A stretch of 64,000 nt of DNA from positions 62,001-126,000 of the forward strand of contig MVGU01001225.1 of NCBI GenBank assembly GCA_002005505.1. The letters are read 5' to 3'. The translations under genes and the position numbers were made by a program. The number at the start of each line of letters is the position of its first letter. Position 1 is the stretch's first letter. Under the pieces are notes generated by a model. That model was not told the DNA's origin, did not search any database, and was given only the letters and a program-made list of their open reading frames with translations. Source of the stretch: Botryococcus braunii. Taxonomy: Eukaryota; Chlorophyta; Trebouxiophyceae. Shown here piece after piece: positions 40,101 to 52,800 of this stretch.

Positions 40101-43100
40101 AGGAGGTATCATCGGTAGCTTTCAGAGTTAGGCTTCCAAAAACTCTGAGGGTTCATGATGTCTTCCATGTTTCTATGCTTAAGCCTTATAAGGAAGGTGG
40201 GACGGTACAACCTCCTCCTCTACCTGAGATTATTGATGGAGAAGAGGAGTATGAGGTCGAGGCTGTGCTAGCTCATAGGGAACGAAAGTTACGAGGTCGA
40301 AAAACTGCGCGAGAATATCTTGTAAAGTGGACCGGGTATCAGGATATTCATAATACTTGGGAGCCAGAGGATAACTTAGAACACGCCAGGGAGGCGTTAC
40401 AGCGGTACTGGGATTTAACCACGGAGCACAGGCCGGAACAAAAAGAAAAGGTGGACAAGAAACGTAAAGGACGTGGTAAAAATGCTGAGAAGCAGCGGAA
40501 GCGCGCTAGGCGCGCTTAGTGCTCTGGCAGGTCGGGTCGGCCCCTCGGTGCGTCCTTGGGCCACCTTGGAAGCTCTAAGCTTGGCCCTTAGAGTGTACCC
40601 TGGGGGTATCCCAGTACTAGAGCGCACTCGGATGAATAGGACGTAAGCGGGGTAGAATGTCTACCTCGGGTGCGTGCGGTGATGACCGCTCACCCTGGAC
40701 AGGACTCGTCGAGGTAGGGTGTCGTCTACCTCGGGTGCGTGCGGTGTTGACTGCTCACCCTTGTCAGGTTTCGGACGTCAATCATGTAATGTCGCGACAT
40801 CCGTGCTAGCTCGCGCTGTAGCGTAACGCCCGACGCAGATGGGTGGCCCCACTGCCGTTGGGTAGAATTCCTATTGGACAGGACGGGCGAATTTATGTAT
40901 GGACGGGACAGATTTTACATTGTTATACGGACAGGGCTGGACAAGACAGGACAGGACAGGGGTCTGGCTTGGGCTGGGGACGCCAGACTAGTACCCGCGG
41001 ACAGGACGTGACAGGACCGTACCTCTGCCAAGTGTGTTAGGTGTGTTAGGCGTAGTGTAGTTGTTTAGAGTGAGTCTCCCTCTTGGCCGTGACGTCCAAT
41101 CTAAGGGGGGGAGGGTGTAACAGGAATAGTCGCGTGTTATAGGAAAATGACCGGACCACGAGGATTTGGACCTCCATAAAGGTCCCTTCGTGAGTTATGT
41201 TCCTCCACGCCAAGAAGTGGCTACTTCACGCGCCAAGGGAGTGACCCCTTACTTGACAAGGCGCATTGGCGATGGAGACAGGGACACACTTAGAACAGGA
41301 TAGAATAAGGCTTTGGCAGAGGAAGGACCGGGCCGGACTGGACGGGTACTGAGGTGGAGCCCAAACAACTTGTAACCATTGTTTTCGCATCCTTTGGCCG
41401 TTTCTACTGTATCATTCCCTGGAAAAATCTGAATGAAATGAAGGTTTTCTTGGACAGTCACACAGTAAGCTTCTCTCTTGGAACTCCGCAGTATTTTTTT
41501 GTCATTGTTCTGTCTTCTATTATTTGATTTGTTGTCATTGCCAGTTGTCCATATTTTGTATAATGAATTTCCTTTGTATCGCAGAATTGGTCCAAGCATG
41601 TTGTGGGCGTCAGCCACGGACAACCGATCTACGTCGAATGCGTAGACCGAGCAGATTTGATTTTTAACAAACTCATACATGCCAACCAGGTTGGTGACTG
41701 GTTCTACATGCGGTATTGTAGAGGTTAAGCATATGAGATTGTATCATCGCATTGTAGCGTGCTTTACAGGGTTCCGTGCCCAACGGTACCCCCACAAAAT
41801 TTTTCGGTTAGTTAGCGAGATTCAGTCGGGCTGCGGGGTTATAAATGTAGGTTCGAATCGATTGGTCGGATCGCCACCCAGGGATTACGGCCCTGAGACC
41901 TAGCTGTTACGGTGTGATAATTGATTTACGGTCCGGGGAAAGGCTCCGGATTGCGGATTCGGCTGGCCGGCTTGTTTCTGGTTGGCCGGACTATTTTAGT
42001 CGGTGAGGCGCGCGGCTACCTAGCTGTGCGGCTACGGTTGAGAGGACTTAGATGATTGCGTCTTTCACGGTTCTGTCATTACTAAAACTATATTTGGCGA
42101 GCTTGCAAGGCTATTCGAGGTTGTAGCTATTCTTCCTTGGCTCGAGGGCTTGGGACGATTGTTCCTTACGGCTTGGGTGCGTGGCACTGTACGTGCGGCT
42201 TGTTCTAGGTGCTGTTGCTTCACCTAAGTGTTGTTTATAACTGTATCTAATGTTCGATCCCGTCTAAAGTGTTTGCACTTACTTGTACTCGGTGGCGTCG
42301 TTGCGGATCCCCGCGTGGGTATTACGGCTCCTTGGCTTATGGTATTACGTTACTCGCACAAAGTTGTTGCTGGGGTGTTGCTCAATAATTTCGATATTCT
42401 TACGTAAATGAGACAATCAGGCAGGTTTCACTGCAGGTATTGCTTTGGTGGGACTAACAACGATCATTCAATCAGGACTCATTAACACACTATCGGGGCG
42501 CGGCCCGGACAGGAGGCAGATTTTGTGGCAAACCTTTTACAACCATACTTTCTGGAATCTCACTGTAACTGTGAGGGGGAGGCATCCCTCTTTATATAGA
42601 CAACCGGCGCTTTCACATGTATACCGGCGTAGCTCTCACGCAGCTAACTTTTAGGAATAGACCTGAAACGGTCTTGATCGGCTTAGAGTTGCCAAATCAT
42701 CAATCTTTAGGTTCAGGTACATCCGTCGGCATCTATCGGTAGGTGCCTTTAAGTGCCGATCACTTCCATGGGGCGACACCACACAGCACCCACGAGAAGG
42801 TAAATCTATTCAGTCTGAAGCCCATGTCTACTTCTGGCTGTACTCCCTAACACGGGACTTCCTGAGGGTCCTAATTGGCCTTGAAAGGGGCCAGAAATCA
42901 GGAGCCACAGGGCAAAAGGTCTTGCCCATTTTCTAGGTCTTATTCCCCAATGGGATGAACATGTACCATCACAATTTCCACTCGATTCCGAGCTGTCAAA
43001 TGTCTCTCTTTCGTCGGCATCATATTTCCACCGGTTTCGCATCATAAACACAACAATTATTGATTGTCCACTTGCAGTCACAGCCACACGCCATTTCACG

Positions 43101-46100
43101 ACAGCATTGAAATTTGTGCACGCTGACTAGTCATTCATCATACAAGTTGAACCATGGCATTGTGACATATGCACACCGAAACAAACGAGCATATCCTTGC
43201 AGGCTAATCTAGAACTCAGGAGTCGTCCCAATTATGTCAAGGACAACTGCGGAAACATAATCAGAGAATACACAACATTCTCAAGCGGAACTCTGTTGCA
43301 GCATCTACAGGTGAGGACTGATCCTTGAGTTGTAACAAGTACATATTATTGTCGTTGACATGAAACTATAGATACCAATTACTTCTCACATCAACAATTA
43401 TTTCTTAAGATCAACATATTGCACTGATTCTACCGCGTTTTGTGAACTTATATTGGCAATGCCGCAGGCCAACGTGCAGCAGATGAGTTCTTTGAGAGAG
43501 AGCGTTGTTGTGTCGTACGGGTTCCATAGTGATGGCTCTCAACTAAGGGGAAACAATAAGCAGTTCCACCCCGTCTATGTGTTCCTCACTTGTCTGCCTC
43601 CATCACATTTTAGGCAACATGACAATTATGAATGCGTGGGAATGATCCCCGTGCTCACATGGCAGCAACTTGGTCTGCCAGAAAACATGGCAGCGAATGA
43701 GTTGAAGAGGTATACGAGTAACATAGCCTTATCCGGTGGCATACTGAGGGTCTATTATGGTTTACATTTACTGTTGAAGGAATTTGATTATGAACGAGTG
43801 TTGAATTTCATCTGACATTAACAGTAGACATGCATGTCACTATTTGTGAACCATTCATTGCTTACTACATCCATTCATTGCTATTGGTTGTTGCATGTCT
43901 CACATCATTTAACCTTCGTGAAGCATTTCTCTCGTGTCTAACCCGAAATCTAATGTGGAAGTCTGTTGAATAAGTTTCATAAAAGTCTACCCATTTCGAG
44001 TGATGGAACTGTGACTAGCGGAGTTCAATGTTTCTAAAAAACATCCATTTAAGTAGAGAGAATGTAATGTTGCCGATCATTAATGTCAATATTGACAGAA
44101 AATTGCGATGTTTCCAGGGCGAGGCAACTGAAGTTGTCATTGAGAAATAAAGCCATAGACATTATTCTTAGTCCGTTTAAAGCGTTGATGAAACGGTAGG
44201 ACCATGCGGCTGGATCCACTATCGATATCGTCAAATTGTTTGTTTGAAGTACACGTGTACACTTTCACCTACCATGTTATCAATTGCATCTCTTACAAGT
44301 AAAAACATTGACAATCGCACGGTGCAACATGTTGCTAATTTACGATGCCTAACGATTCTATACACCAAACTCTATCACTGAAGACTATGGGTAAAACCTG
44401 TCAATCTCTGGAGGTGAACAATGAGGGCAACTCGTCTTTAGATGTCATGTGGTTCAATGCTAGGGGAATGGAAGGGACAGTCAACGACGAATTGGTTCTT
44501 ATGATACCCACACCAACACATTGGGTGCGCGACTTAAAGGAGGGAGTTGAATTGATGGGTATGATTGAGAACTTCAAGTCAAACTGCTCCTGCCTCTTCT
44601 TCACAACGGCAACTCCTGAAGAATTTGCTGACGTATTATTTCGTTTTCCACCACGAACCGAATCAAAAATGGAAAAGGTGATCCTATATTTCAACGCTGG
44701 TAGAACCATGTAATATTGCGTCTCGTATGTTACAAAAAAAGTACGTTGTATGTTTCCACAAGCGGAATGTTTCAAGTTCCCGGTTGTACCATGCATCATG
44801 ATGTCATCACGAACATTATATATAGGGGAAACAAGTTCCCTATTGTACCATGCATCATGATGTCATCACGAACATTATGTATAGGGCAAAATATACCCTG
44901 ATATGGAAGTTCATGCGACAAGGATTATATTTACTTCGTGAGGTTATTGGCAGATTAAAAGAAAGTGCAGAAGCTATGAAACTCAAGGCCGGAAAGATGA
45001 TGCAAGATCACTGCTCCGAAAGTATGGGTTAACGAGTGACCGTCAGGTATGGGCCCATAAGAATCATGGATGTCACACTTGCATCAGCAGAGATTTTTGT
45101 TTTCCGCAACTGCATTGTTCAACATCTCCATTATTACATACACGGAGATAAGCACCTTTGGTAATCTGCTGAAACAAAAATAGTGGTCATTCACTTGCAG
45201 AATGCTCTTAGTGGATGGGGCGGGGGTGTGGACTACGCTGTCATGTTTTCATACCCAGACAGGTTACACCAGTGCAGCCTGGGCATTCTTAAAATGCTCT
45301 TAGACTTGCTCCGAATAATGTTATCGAAGGCTGAATTGCAAAGGGTGAACGAGGAGGTCTGCTTAGCGCCAAAGTTTCCAACATGTAGGCGGCCATCAGC
45401 AGGACTGTTGGCCCCCAAATTCGAGGGCAAAGAGGTGTACTACACGATGATATATGTTCCCATCTCATTATTAGCACTCCAGAGCTCTCGAGCTGCAAGG
45501 GACATGACGGTTCTCAACCTACTTGAAGCAATTATTGGTGAACCTCTTTTCATTGACATGAAGCAGTATTACGAATGAATGAAGAAACCGTGTTGAATTT
45601 ACCAAAATGCAAACGCATAGGCAAGTTTGGATTTGAAGACGTCATCGTTTTTGAGCATGATTTTATTCAACAAATAAATATATGAATGATTGTGGTACTT
45701 TAGCCGTGATGATGACTAGTTGCTACACACACCCAATTGTGGCCACCAGCCAGCCACCAGCCAATTCACCTGCGCACATATCCATTCTTTTGGGTTCCTA
45801 CTTCTGATCCCACCAACTTGTCAGATTTCCTCGGCGGTCGACGTGTTGCGACATTGTTTATTGTCTGTTTGGACTCATAATACTTCAATGGTCTATGGGG
45901 GTACTCCCACCGGTGGCCCTTCAACTTCTAAGGTTGAGCTTTTGCATTGGGCTAAGAAACGTTGTTTCCCCTCACGCAGAGTATCAAGAGTGGTGCAAAG
46001 TAAGAGACTTAGATGTGCACACCGACGCAACAATTGCGGTGTTGGAAGGCAAACGGCAAAGGTGCACCGACGCACTGTAGCACAGTACTGTTGTTCAACA

Positions 46101-47909
46101 TATTTGGTTTTACGTGGTGAATAACAATCAAGTGTTACAAATGGTGCAGATTTCAAAGTTTTGTGTTAAAACATTTCAGTGAGCAGTTCAACTGGCTTCG
46201 TCCAAAGTTTGCAGAGATGGCTGCATATCCAGCGGCAATCAGAGCTTTGGGTAACGTTCTTTATTCCGATACCTCCACTGGAGAAGCAATGCACAAAGAA
46301 CAAAAACAATTTAGTGCATTTCAGAACAATCATGCGACGGCAGTATCGCAGGCAAGTGTAATGTTCATGCGTATCTGTAATGACCATTAATGTATGTCTG
46401 CATCAAAGTGTTCTGGAAATTTAAATTCATATGTTACAAACGTGTTTCAAATCATTCATGGAAGAAAGTGCAGGTAACATTGAAACGAAATCGGATGACT
46501 GCTGCGATATATATCCAAAGTTGTGACACATCACTATTGTCTCGGACCCGAGTCACGACGGTGAGAGCAATACCTATTCTGATGTCCCAATATTCGCTTG
46601 GATGTGGATGTTCAAGGAGTATGCCTTTTGCTGTTGACACTCACTCATGCGTCTACCCTACCTGGTGCTTGCTACGATAATGGAGAAGCATCCGGACATC
46701 TACATGACTATGATGTACTAAGAGTAATTATTGTACCTGAGTACTATGTTTTGGAGACATGAATGTCAAAGGTTAAGGTTGATTAGTTCTTTATACCAGC
46801 GACTGTCGAACAATGCAGGCTGATAAGGCTGAAGAAAGCCAAACAGTTTTGTTGCATGCCATTGGCCAACAGTACCCATGCACTGCTGTCGGCTTTTCTG
46901 AACTTTTGACAGCGCAACCACATCTCAAACTTGATGAAGCTGGTGAACAACTACTTGATTGTATAAAACTGATTATCCGAGAACTGGATTCCAGCTTAGA
47001 AGACGATATATTGGAAAAATCTCAGGTAACACCATGATTTGCATCGAATCGCACATTCCACTCTTACGGCGTGAGATGAAATTTCTATGAATGACAATCG
47101 CTTATTGTTTTGGAGTTTCAAATAACCTGGTCAATCAGCGCTAGAATTTCCTTGTCACACACTTTATAACGTGTGCATTGTTGGCAGATTTGCGTGGCTG
47201 GTAGCGTTGCCATGCCTTGTAGATTTCATCGAGGTGCCGGCCTTCAAGCGCAGTATGTAAAGATACCTTCATCCGAAGGACAATTCCCGACTATGACAAT
47301 CAAGTACGCATTTAACACTATATTTACTGGGGTACTTTGCATTCACATATGCATATAAAGTAAAATGAGTCTTATTTTATTGGTATTGACCTTTATTAGT
47401 CATCTATACATAAGTGTTATTAAACTCAACAAGTGTATTCACTGCGTCTGCAGTGCTTTGAGATTGACGTTAACACTATATGTAATATAAGATTCGGAAG
47501 TGGAGCTCCTTCCCAGTCGATATGCGAAAAGCGTGGACGGGGCTGAACCCAAAGGGCATGGAATCTTATACAGAACTAAACCTGATGCAGTGCCGGAGAG
47601 GACATGGAGTGGTATGGACAAGCGCGCCTTGCATTTTCTCTTCACTTGCATGGCAGGGATGTCATCTCTCTCGTCCACCTCCGCAGATACAGAGAATGCT
47701 CGGGAAGGAGAAACAGATATCATGAGCGCCTTCGAATGCCCAGATTAGTTTGGGAGACTTCTGGATCAAGAGGACGGCGAAGGCCTGTCTACCAATGTGT
47801 GCAACTTGGAACTATTAACAATCTAGTGATCATGCAGAGAGACCCGACACCTCATTCTGAGGAAGCATTCTTTTGCAACACTTTGGTACCCATGCATTAT
47901 GTTCAATAG
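34116..47909 (+). CDS. Plavaka/KDZ-like transposase, spliced, interrupted by insertions
   Basis: Probable exons: 34116-34529 + 41420-41443 (one exon split by chromovirus G), 41585-41689, 43203-43310, 43468-about 43797, about 44384-44677, 44954-45046, 45093-45160, 45212-about 45565, 45825-about 45990, about 46182-46370, 46474-46560, 46819-47025, 47188-47303, 47591-47909. Phases agree across the last three joins. Exon 1 has a C2H2-like finger (CGGC...HRH). Family-like motifs: GQPIYVECVDRADLIFNKL; IIREYTTFSSGTL; the SDGSQL...HPVYVFLTCLP block with a likely catalytic Asp; FEGKEVYYTMIYVPI; DTSTGEAMHKEQK; and a C-terminal WYGQARLAF...YRECSGR...FFCNTLVPM block. Order and motifs resemble fungal Plavaka transposases (recalled, not searched). 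About 950 residues. The G insertion in exon 1 should inactivate this copy; the solo LTR lies in intron 2. Confidence 0.75.
34530..34828 (+). repeat. Chromovirus G 5' LTR
   Basis: 299 bp, TGTAACAGGAATAG...CTGTATCA; differs from the 3' LTR at one site (aacaagg versus gacaagg). Confidence 0.95.
34830..34845 (+). other. Chromovirus G primer-binding site
   Basis: TGGTATCGGCGAGAGG one base after the 5' LTR, the same as in chromovirus F. Confidence 0.8.
35045..36377 (+). pseudogene. Chromovirus G Gag, broken by a stop and a frameshift
   Basis: Begins MARRQVEELQAALAEAEG, a coiled-coil-like N-terminus. Two lesions are clear by comparison with the related copy at 59366-60970. One is TAA at 35156-35158 where the relative has GAA. 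The other is a run of eight A near 35368-35375 where the relative has C plus six A, a one-base shift. Downstream the frame encodes a Gag core (VEKYVERFTTLLAEVEVSG, MGEKIHRFRKGL), a CCHC knuckle (CYACNTPGHESWFC) and an Arg/Gly-rich tail. The stop TGA overlaps the pol ATG (ATGA at 36374-36377). Confidence 0.88.
36374..40519 (+). CDS. Chromovirus G Pol: protease, RT, RNase H, integrase, chromodomain
   Basis: 1381 residues, open. The start ATG overlaps the gag stop as ATGA, in the -1 frame relative to gag, so stop-restart translation is possible. Order: N-terminal region of about 140 residues without a known motif; protease LVDTGATHSFV (about 155); RT with VYLDDLLVYS (about 546); RNase H VISDASDYGVGA, VTDHRA; a Pro/Ala-rich spacer; integrase HHCC, DRDPRWVG (about 1058), HPQTDGQTERIN; GPF/Y module (FIGPFPI); chromodomain about 1290-1343 (EYEVEAVLAHRE, YLVKWTGY, NTWEPEDNL); Lys/Arg-rich tail. 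Pol looks functional although gag does not. Confidence 0.93.
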   Translation: MSGVREGNLHTFVPWESFHSSIEQHCSEFLHCSFSRGPFDNTLPDGTSKPTFVAVPIGKAEDTLSTFAREQQANKHLSACFLMGSKVAKSKAVYPWLKGMRVILQGTKGPDVPYSYVVYHAGPKFSVSFAQAFSNRHLAMLFHVNCTGVKGVALVDTGATHSFVRQDFLATLGVRLSKKCVDVQLADGQTMRSAGTAKLRVHLSQTYVEQRDFIVCETLLDGVDLILGEDFLKERKALIDYNHGAVHLKPPHSSHYITLLNPLPPSERGTLPAQKVNVISEGQARRAMRKGCPGFWGVVREARSGLDSVCATHYLHRVAVATTEGDNPWDEDSGATGLDLNENSRRVIEGMTDKPQDLKQLLLEFLDVFPEKLPDLPPDRGILHTIPMTPGHTPPCRPTYRLAEPEVAECRRQVEELLAQGFIRPSASPYGSPILFVRKKDGTFRMVIDYRAVNNLTRKDKYPLPRIDDLLDKLQGSKFFTSFDLLSGYHQVRLHESDVPKTAFRTPLGSFEFLVLPFGLTNAPSTFQRLMNSVFHDFIREGFVVVYLDDLLVYSKSREQHLEHLTRILTRLREEKLYAKLSKCEFFADELRYLGHVVGRDGIKVDPAKVRTIVDWPTPTGSTHVRQFLGLANYFRKFVPGYSTLAAPLTRLTGKVPWTWGEAEEHAFQSLKETLSNAPVLALPDSSKPFKVISDASDYGVGAVLLQEGRPVAYFSKKLSNAERNYSTTEKELAGVLYALKEWRCYLLGQTFTVVTDHRANSFLQTQTLLSPRRARWAEFLQLFDIQWEYAPGSTNPADPLSRSPHLAGAHVRALARAQAGVQASVQAWAGPLGEHSPPVGVGAMGVGEAADSTTLPTPMDGLRGWGRVLSEAYEIDDWLHRKQNRRKLSFHSGLWKRGARIYVPSHHMSSDGVERNLRREILENLHGPPIVGHPGRDRTLELVQRSWWWPGMASDVADFVAQCDSCQRVKAPAHLPVGLLHPLEIPDRKWQSMSMDLITGLPRTKEGYDAIWVAVDRLSKYAHFAPTTTDASAEVIAQLLRTRVFTLHGFPTHIVSDRDPRWVGRFCQELFWLTGCRSALSTAFHPQTDGQTERINRILEDYLRHYVTGRHNDWDKHLCEAEFSYNNTFQQSINTTPFRLTFGQDPTIPFQEVYEGVTSSAREYVPAAAEFVRRMRWDLERARTCLKAAQDRMKAYADARRKDAPILKIGQPVLLSTKNLKFKHTRTRKLLPRFIGPFPIVQEVSSVAFRVRLPKTLRVHDVFHVSMLKPYKEGGTVQPPPLPEIIDGEEEYEVEAVLAHRERKLRGRKTAREYLVKWTGYQDIHNTWEPEDNLEHAREALQRYWDLTTEHRPEQKEKVDKKRKGRGKNAEKQRKRARRA
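40520..41115 (+). other. Chromovirus G 3' untranslated region with small repeats and polypurine tract
   Basis: No gene. A block of about 70 bp is repeated in tandem near 40650-40770 (tctacctcgggtgcgtgcgg twice), followed by GGACA-rich sequence around 40870-40960. The polypurine tract AAGGGGGGGAGGG ends at 41115, directly before the LTR. Confidence 0.75.
41116..41414 (+). repeat. Chromovirus G 3' LTR
   Basis: 299 bp, one mismatch to the 5' LTR, followed by the TSD ttccc. Confidence 0.95.
41753..43103 (-). repeat. Solo LTR of gypsy D family
   Basis: 1351 bp, TGTAGCG...CACGACA, flanked by the 4-bp duplication gcat (41749-41752 and 43104-43107) with no internal sequence, the product of LTR-LTR recombination. 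It lies between transposase exons 2 and 3, so it need not damage the protein. Confidence 0.93.
44773..44890. repeat. 59-bp tandem duplication
   Basis: Two copies of a block containing ccatgcatcatgatgtcat, starting at 44773 and 44832, with a few substitutions. It falls in the predicted intron after transposase exon 5. Confidence 0.88.
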
Positions 47910-48602
<693 letters not shown>

Positions 48603-48847
48603 TGCAATTGTGGCATTGGTGTTTACATGCCAAAAATGTAAGCTTTAGAAACGTTTACAAAGGTCCAAGATGTAGAGAACATCGTATTGGATTGCTGTTC
48701 CGCGTCAAGTGTGGTGCGTTATGGACTGCGGCTTTCCTCAAAGTCCCTTGTAAAAAGAGTAATGATTGGATACCGATTCTACTATCTCCCTCTCTGTCCC
48801 TATCTCTAATCTCGTTATCTCCTTCTATCCCCTCCCTTCCCCCCCCC

Positions 48848-48979
<132 letters not shown>

Positions 48980-49052
48980 CCCCCCTCCCTCTCTCTCTCT
49001 GAACCCCTATTGAGCGGGAACCATTTGGACCAGTGCTCAGCATGGTCACAAT

Positions 49053-49759
49053 TGGACCGTAACCAGTAAGTAAGGAATGGACGGGAAATTGGTAAGCCCT
49101 TTCTGTGACCAGGATGAGGCTGTCCATATTGGACAAGGATGGGGCTCAGTCAAACTTGGGACCCGGATGGGCTGGATAATATGGGACACTTTGGGCCAAG
49201 GATCTGATGTGCCACTTTCAGACTGAGGACGGATGGGACGGGGAATGGACACGCCAATCAGGGACCCGGACGGAGAAGCCCAAGTTGGACGAGTGATTGG
49301 CGAGGCCCATCACCGTCCCATATTTCCACTTTTTGATGTGTCAGGGATGGGGTTCGCACAAGAGGTACCCGGATGTGGACGCCGGTTTGGGTCACAATTG
49401 GGCATGGGCAAATACTGTCGCGTACCCGCCTGGACCCATATGGACGGATTTGTAGCATGCCCACAAATGGACCATAACCAGTAAGTAAGGAATGGACGGG
49501 AAATTGGTAAGCCCTTTCTGTGACCAGGATGAGGCTGTCCATATTGGACAAGGATGGGGCTCTGTCAATCTTGGACCAGGATGGGCTGGTCAGTATGGGA
49601 CACTTTGGGCCAAGGATCTGATGTGCCACTTTCAGGCTGAGGACGGATGGGACGGGGAATGGACACGCCGATTAGGGACGCCGGACGGAGAAGCCCAAAT
49701 TGGACGGGTGATTGGCGAGGCCCATCCCCGACCAGCCGGATGGGACAGGAGTGCCGCGA
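49053..49759. repeat. Right subterminal array of the Plavaka-like element
   Basis: A block of about 410 bp is duplicated in tandem (starting near 49053 and 49464: accgtaaccagtaagtaagg / accataaccagtaagtaagg). It is rich in ggatggg/cccatcc words shared with the left array, and lies directly inside the right terminal repeat. Confidence 0.88.
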
Positions 49760-49803
49760 GCCCCATCCCCGTCCCATACTGTCCCATTTCTAAACCCCAG
49801 ACG
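49760..49803 (-). repeat. Plavaka-like element, right terminal inverted repeat
   Basis: Inverted partner of 5562-5605; on the minus strand it begins CGTCTGGGGTTTAGAAATGG. It is followed by the TSD aaa (49804-49806). Confidence 0.92.
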
Positions 49804-49806
49804 AAA

Positions 49807-52800
49807 GGCTTTGTGAATATATCTGCCACATTCCTTGCAGAAGGAACGTATTTCACATCAACTTGACCCAATGCAATAGCTTCCCGCGCAAAGTGGAAGC
49901 TGATAGCAATATGCTTAGTATGCTTAGAGAACACTGGATTTCTGAGATGATTGATGCATCCCTGATTATCACAGTGAATCTTGACAATCCACGGGGAAAT
50001 CCCAATTTCCTCAAGGAATCCCTTCATCCAATTGGCCTCTTTGACAGCTGCACTTGCTGCCATGAACTCAGCTTCTACAGTGGATGTGGCAACTGCAGAT
50101 TGCTTCTTGCTCCCCCAAACTACAGCTCCACCAAATACTCTGATGACATACCCTGTAGTGGAGAATCGATGATCCTGATCCCCACCATAATCTGCATCAA
50201 CAAAACCCTCAAGCTCTGTGTCCTTCCCTCCAAGGACCAAAACGAGATCTCTGGTTGCCTTCAGATATTTCAACACTCTGATGGCTTCATTCCAGTGAGC
50301 AGTAGTAGGGGTAATTCGGTACCTGGAAAGCACTCCCACAGCCTGTGAAATATCAGGCCTAGTGGTATTTGCAATGTACAACAGTGACCCAACCAGTTCA
50401 CAGTACCTGTGTCCTGGAGGAAGGGGGCTCCCAGCACCAATGCTGTCACTGTTGTCCTTGGACATAGGTCGCTGTGTGGCTACAAAATCTTTGGTCATAG
50501 GGGTGTCGGGCCCCACAGACTCCAGATCCAGCCCAAATTTCTCAACCAATGCATCAATCTTAGGGATGCAGCTTAATGAAATTAGCCCTTTATCCCTATC
50601 TCTCATCACTTGACAGCCCAAGAAATCTTTTACCTCTCCTAAATCATGGATGGTGAACTCTTGCTTGAGTAACCCCTTCACTCTCTCAATCTCTCCCATT
50701 CCCTTGGAAACTATCAGTAGATCATCTACATAAATCAACACAAATGACTTTCCTCCATCTACTGAGCACTTCACATAGACCCCAGCATCACTCTTGCACA
50801 CTTCATAGCCCATGGTATGCAGCTTCTCATTAAGGGTCTTATGCCATGCCCTTGGAGCTTGCTTCAGGCCATACAATGCCTTCTTCAAGCGACACACTGT
50901 GTTACCATCCCCATTTTCAAACCCAGGAGGTTGTGTGACATACACCTCCTCCTCTAATTCCCCATTCAGGAAAGCAGTCTTGACATCCACCTGGTGAATT
51001 TCAAGACCCTCTTGTGCAGCCACTGACAGTAAGGCTCTCCTGGATCCATAACTGCTAGTTGGTGCAAAGACTTCCATGACATCTACTCCAGGAATTTGTC
51101 TGCATCCTTGAGCTACCAGCCTAGCCTTGAACCTCAGCACATTGCCATGGGCATCCATTTTCACGGAAAAGATCCAGTGGACTGGAATTACTTTATGGCC
51201 ACGAGGTCTAGGGACATACTCCATGACCTCGTGGGCATCCAAAGAATTCTGCTCTTCTTGCATAGCAGCCTTCCAATATTCCCACTGAGGGGACTTCTGT
51301 GCCTCCCTCAAGCTGGAGGGCACACTAATCTTCCCAAACCGTACCCCTGTGTGCTTCCCCTGATCTGGCTTGCTCTCACTCTCTCTTTCACCCACTACTC
51401 TTTCGCTGAATGTCGCCGCACTGCACCTGGGTGCAGTTTGTAAGGATTCTGACTTTTCTCGCTGCTCTCTCTCTCTCTTAGACTCACAGTTCGCCCTTTC
51501 GAGCTTACTACTTTGCACTCTCACATCATCCTCCCAGACACAGGTATCTCTCGGAAAGCTCTTGTAATTGGGCAAATTCTCACACTGTCCAAGCTTCCGA
51601 TTCACCTCCTCATCCACACTCTTACATGACTGACGTGCTTCAGCCTCGTCAGAGCTCTCACAGGCAATTGAACCACTCTGCACAGCTTGGACACTTGGTC
51701 TGTCTTGGTGCTGTTCCCATGTCTCTCTCTCTCTCTGTCTGCTCACTGCCAAACATGAGCGATGGGGCGCAGGCCCAGCAGCACACTCACAAGCATAGCC
51801 CACACTTGTGTGGCTGGCACCACATTGTCTTTGGGCATTACAGACAGAACTCACATCTCTAACAATTTCGTCAGGTACTGAACAGGTCCCACCCAGGCAA
51901 CTCAGCTCACTTGGACCATCCTCAGTCTGATCAGAGACTGTCCCCCTCTCATCGCTCACATGTGATGCAGGTCTCTCAGGATCCTGACCTCTTTCCTGCA
52001 CTTCCCCTGGTCCCTGTGACTCGGTGTCACATTCAGTCAACCCCACTCGCTCACAGCTCTCTCCCTTCTCCTGTGCCAGCAGGAGCTCGCGAGCAGCAGT
52101 GCGATGCTCATAACGTTGTGATCTTGTCAATCCATCCGGCGGCTGGCCTTCGTTGTCAGGCTGCGGATCTCGGAGTGTCTGCTGTGCTCGCCCCAAACAC
52201 CGTTGATGTCCTCCACTGTCGGGATTCCCTCTTGCCATTCGATGAAGAGTCTCCAACATGCCGGACTGGTCCAGGTCCAGCGGATGAGTTCCTCCCGGTG
52301 ATCCAGTGGCAAGATCTGAGGCACCTTCCTCCGGGAGGCACTTCCCCTGACAGCCAGGCTCGGTTGCAGCCTCGTCAGGGGCTTTTGGGAGGGTGCTGTC
52401 AGGTCTGTTGCTGGAGCAGGGTATGCTGATCGTGCCATCTTGAGTGTGGGGTCGGATGTGACCAGCAGGAAGTTCACTGTCCCGCTGCTGGAGGTGCAGA
52501 CCTTCAGGATATGAAAACTTCTGTGGCTGTCCAGGCAGAATGGGTATTCCCACTCTGGAGGCCCCCCGAATGTGCTCCACAAATTCCACATCTCTGCTCT
52601 CCCGCCAGACCCCTCCTCCTAGATAGATTCGATATGCCTTGGACACTGGCGAATATCCAGTGAACATCCCGGGCACTGCCTTGGGTGCAAATACACCCCT
52701 CTGCTGGTCTGGAACATGCACAGATGCAAGACATCCCCAGGTACGTAGAAGGGAGACATCAGGTTTATATCCCATAAACATTTCACAGGGGGTAAGAGGC

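Larger units (their letters stand above)
34530..41414 (+). mobile_element. Chromovirus G, Ty3/gypsy element inserted in transposase exon 1
   Basis: 299-bp LTRs (34530-34828 and 41116-41414, one difference seen), TG...CA, TSD ttccc at 34525-34529 and 41415-41419. PBS, gag (broken), pol with chromodomain and polypurine tract are present. A second, truncated member of the family lies at 59366-60970 on the other strand. Confidence 0.95.

Noticed and set aside
44345..44713. Treating each transposase block as a separate small gene
   Set aside because: Blocks are bounded by GT and AG sites, several phases agree, and their order follows one protein family, so a single spliced gene is the better model.
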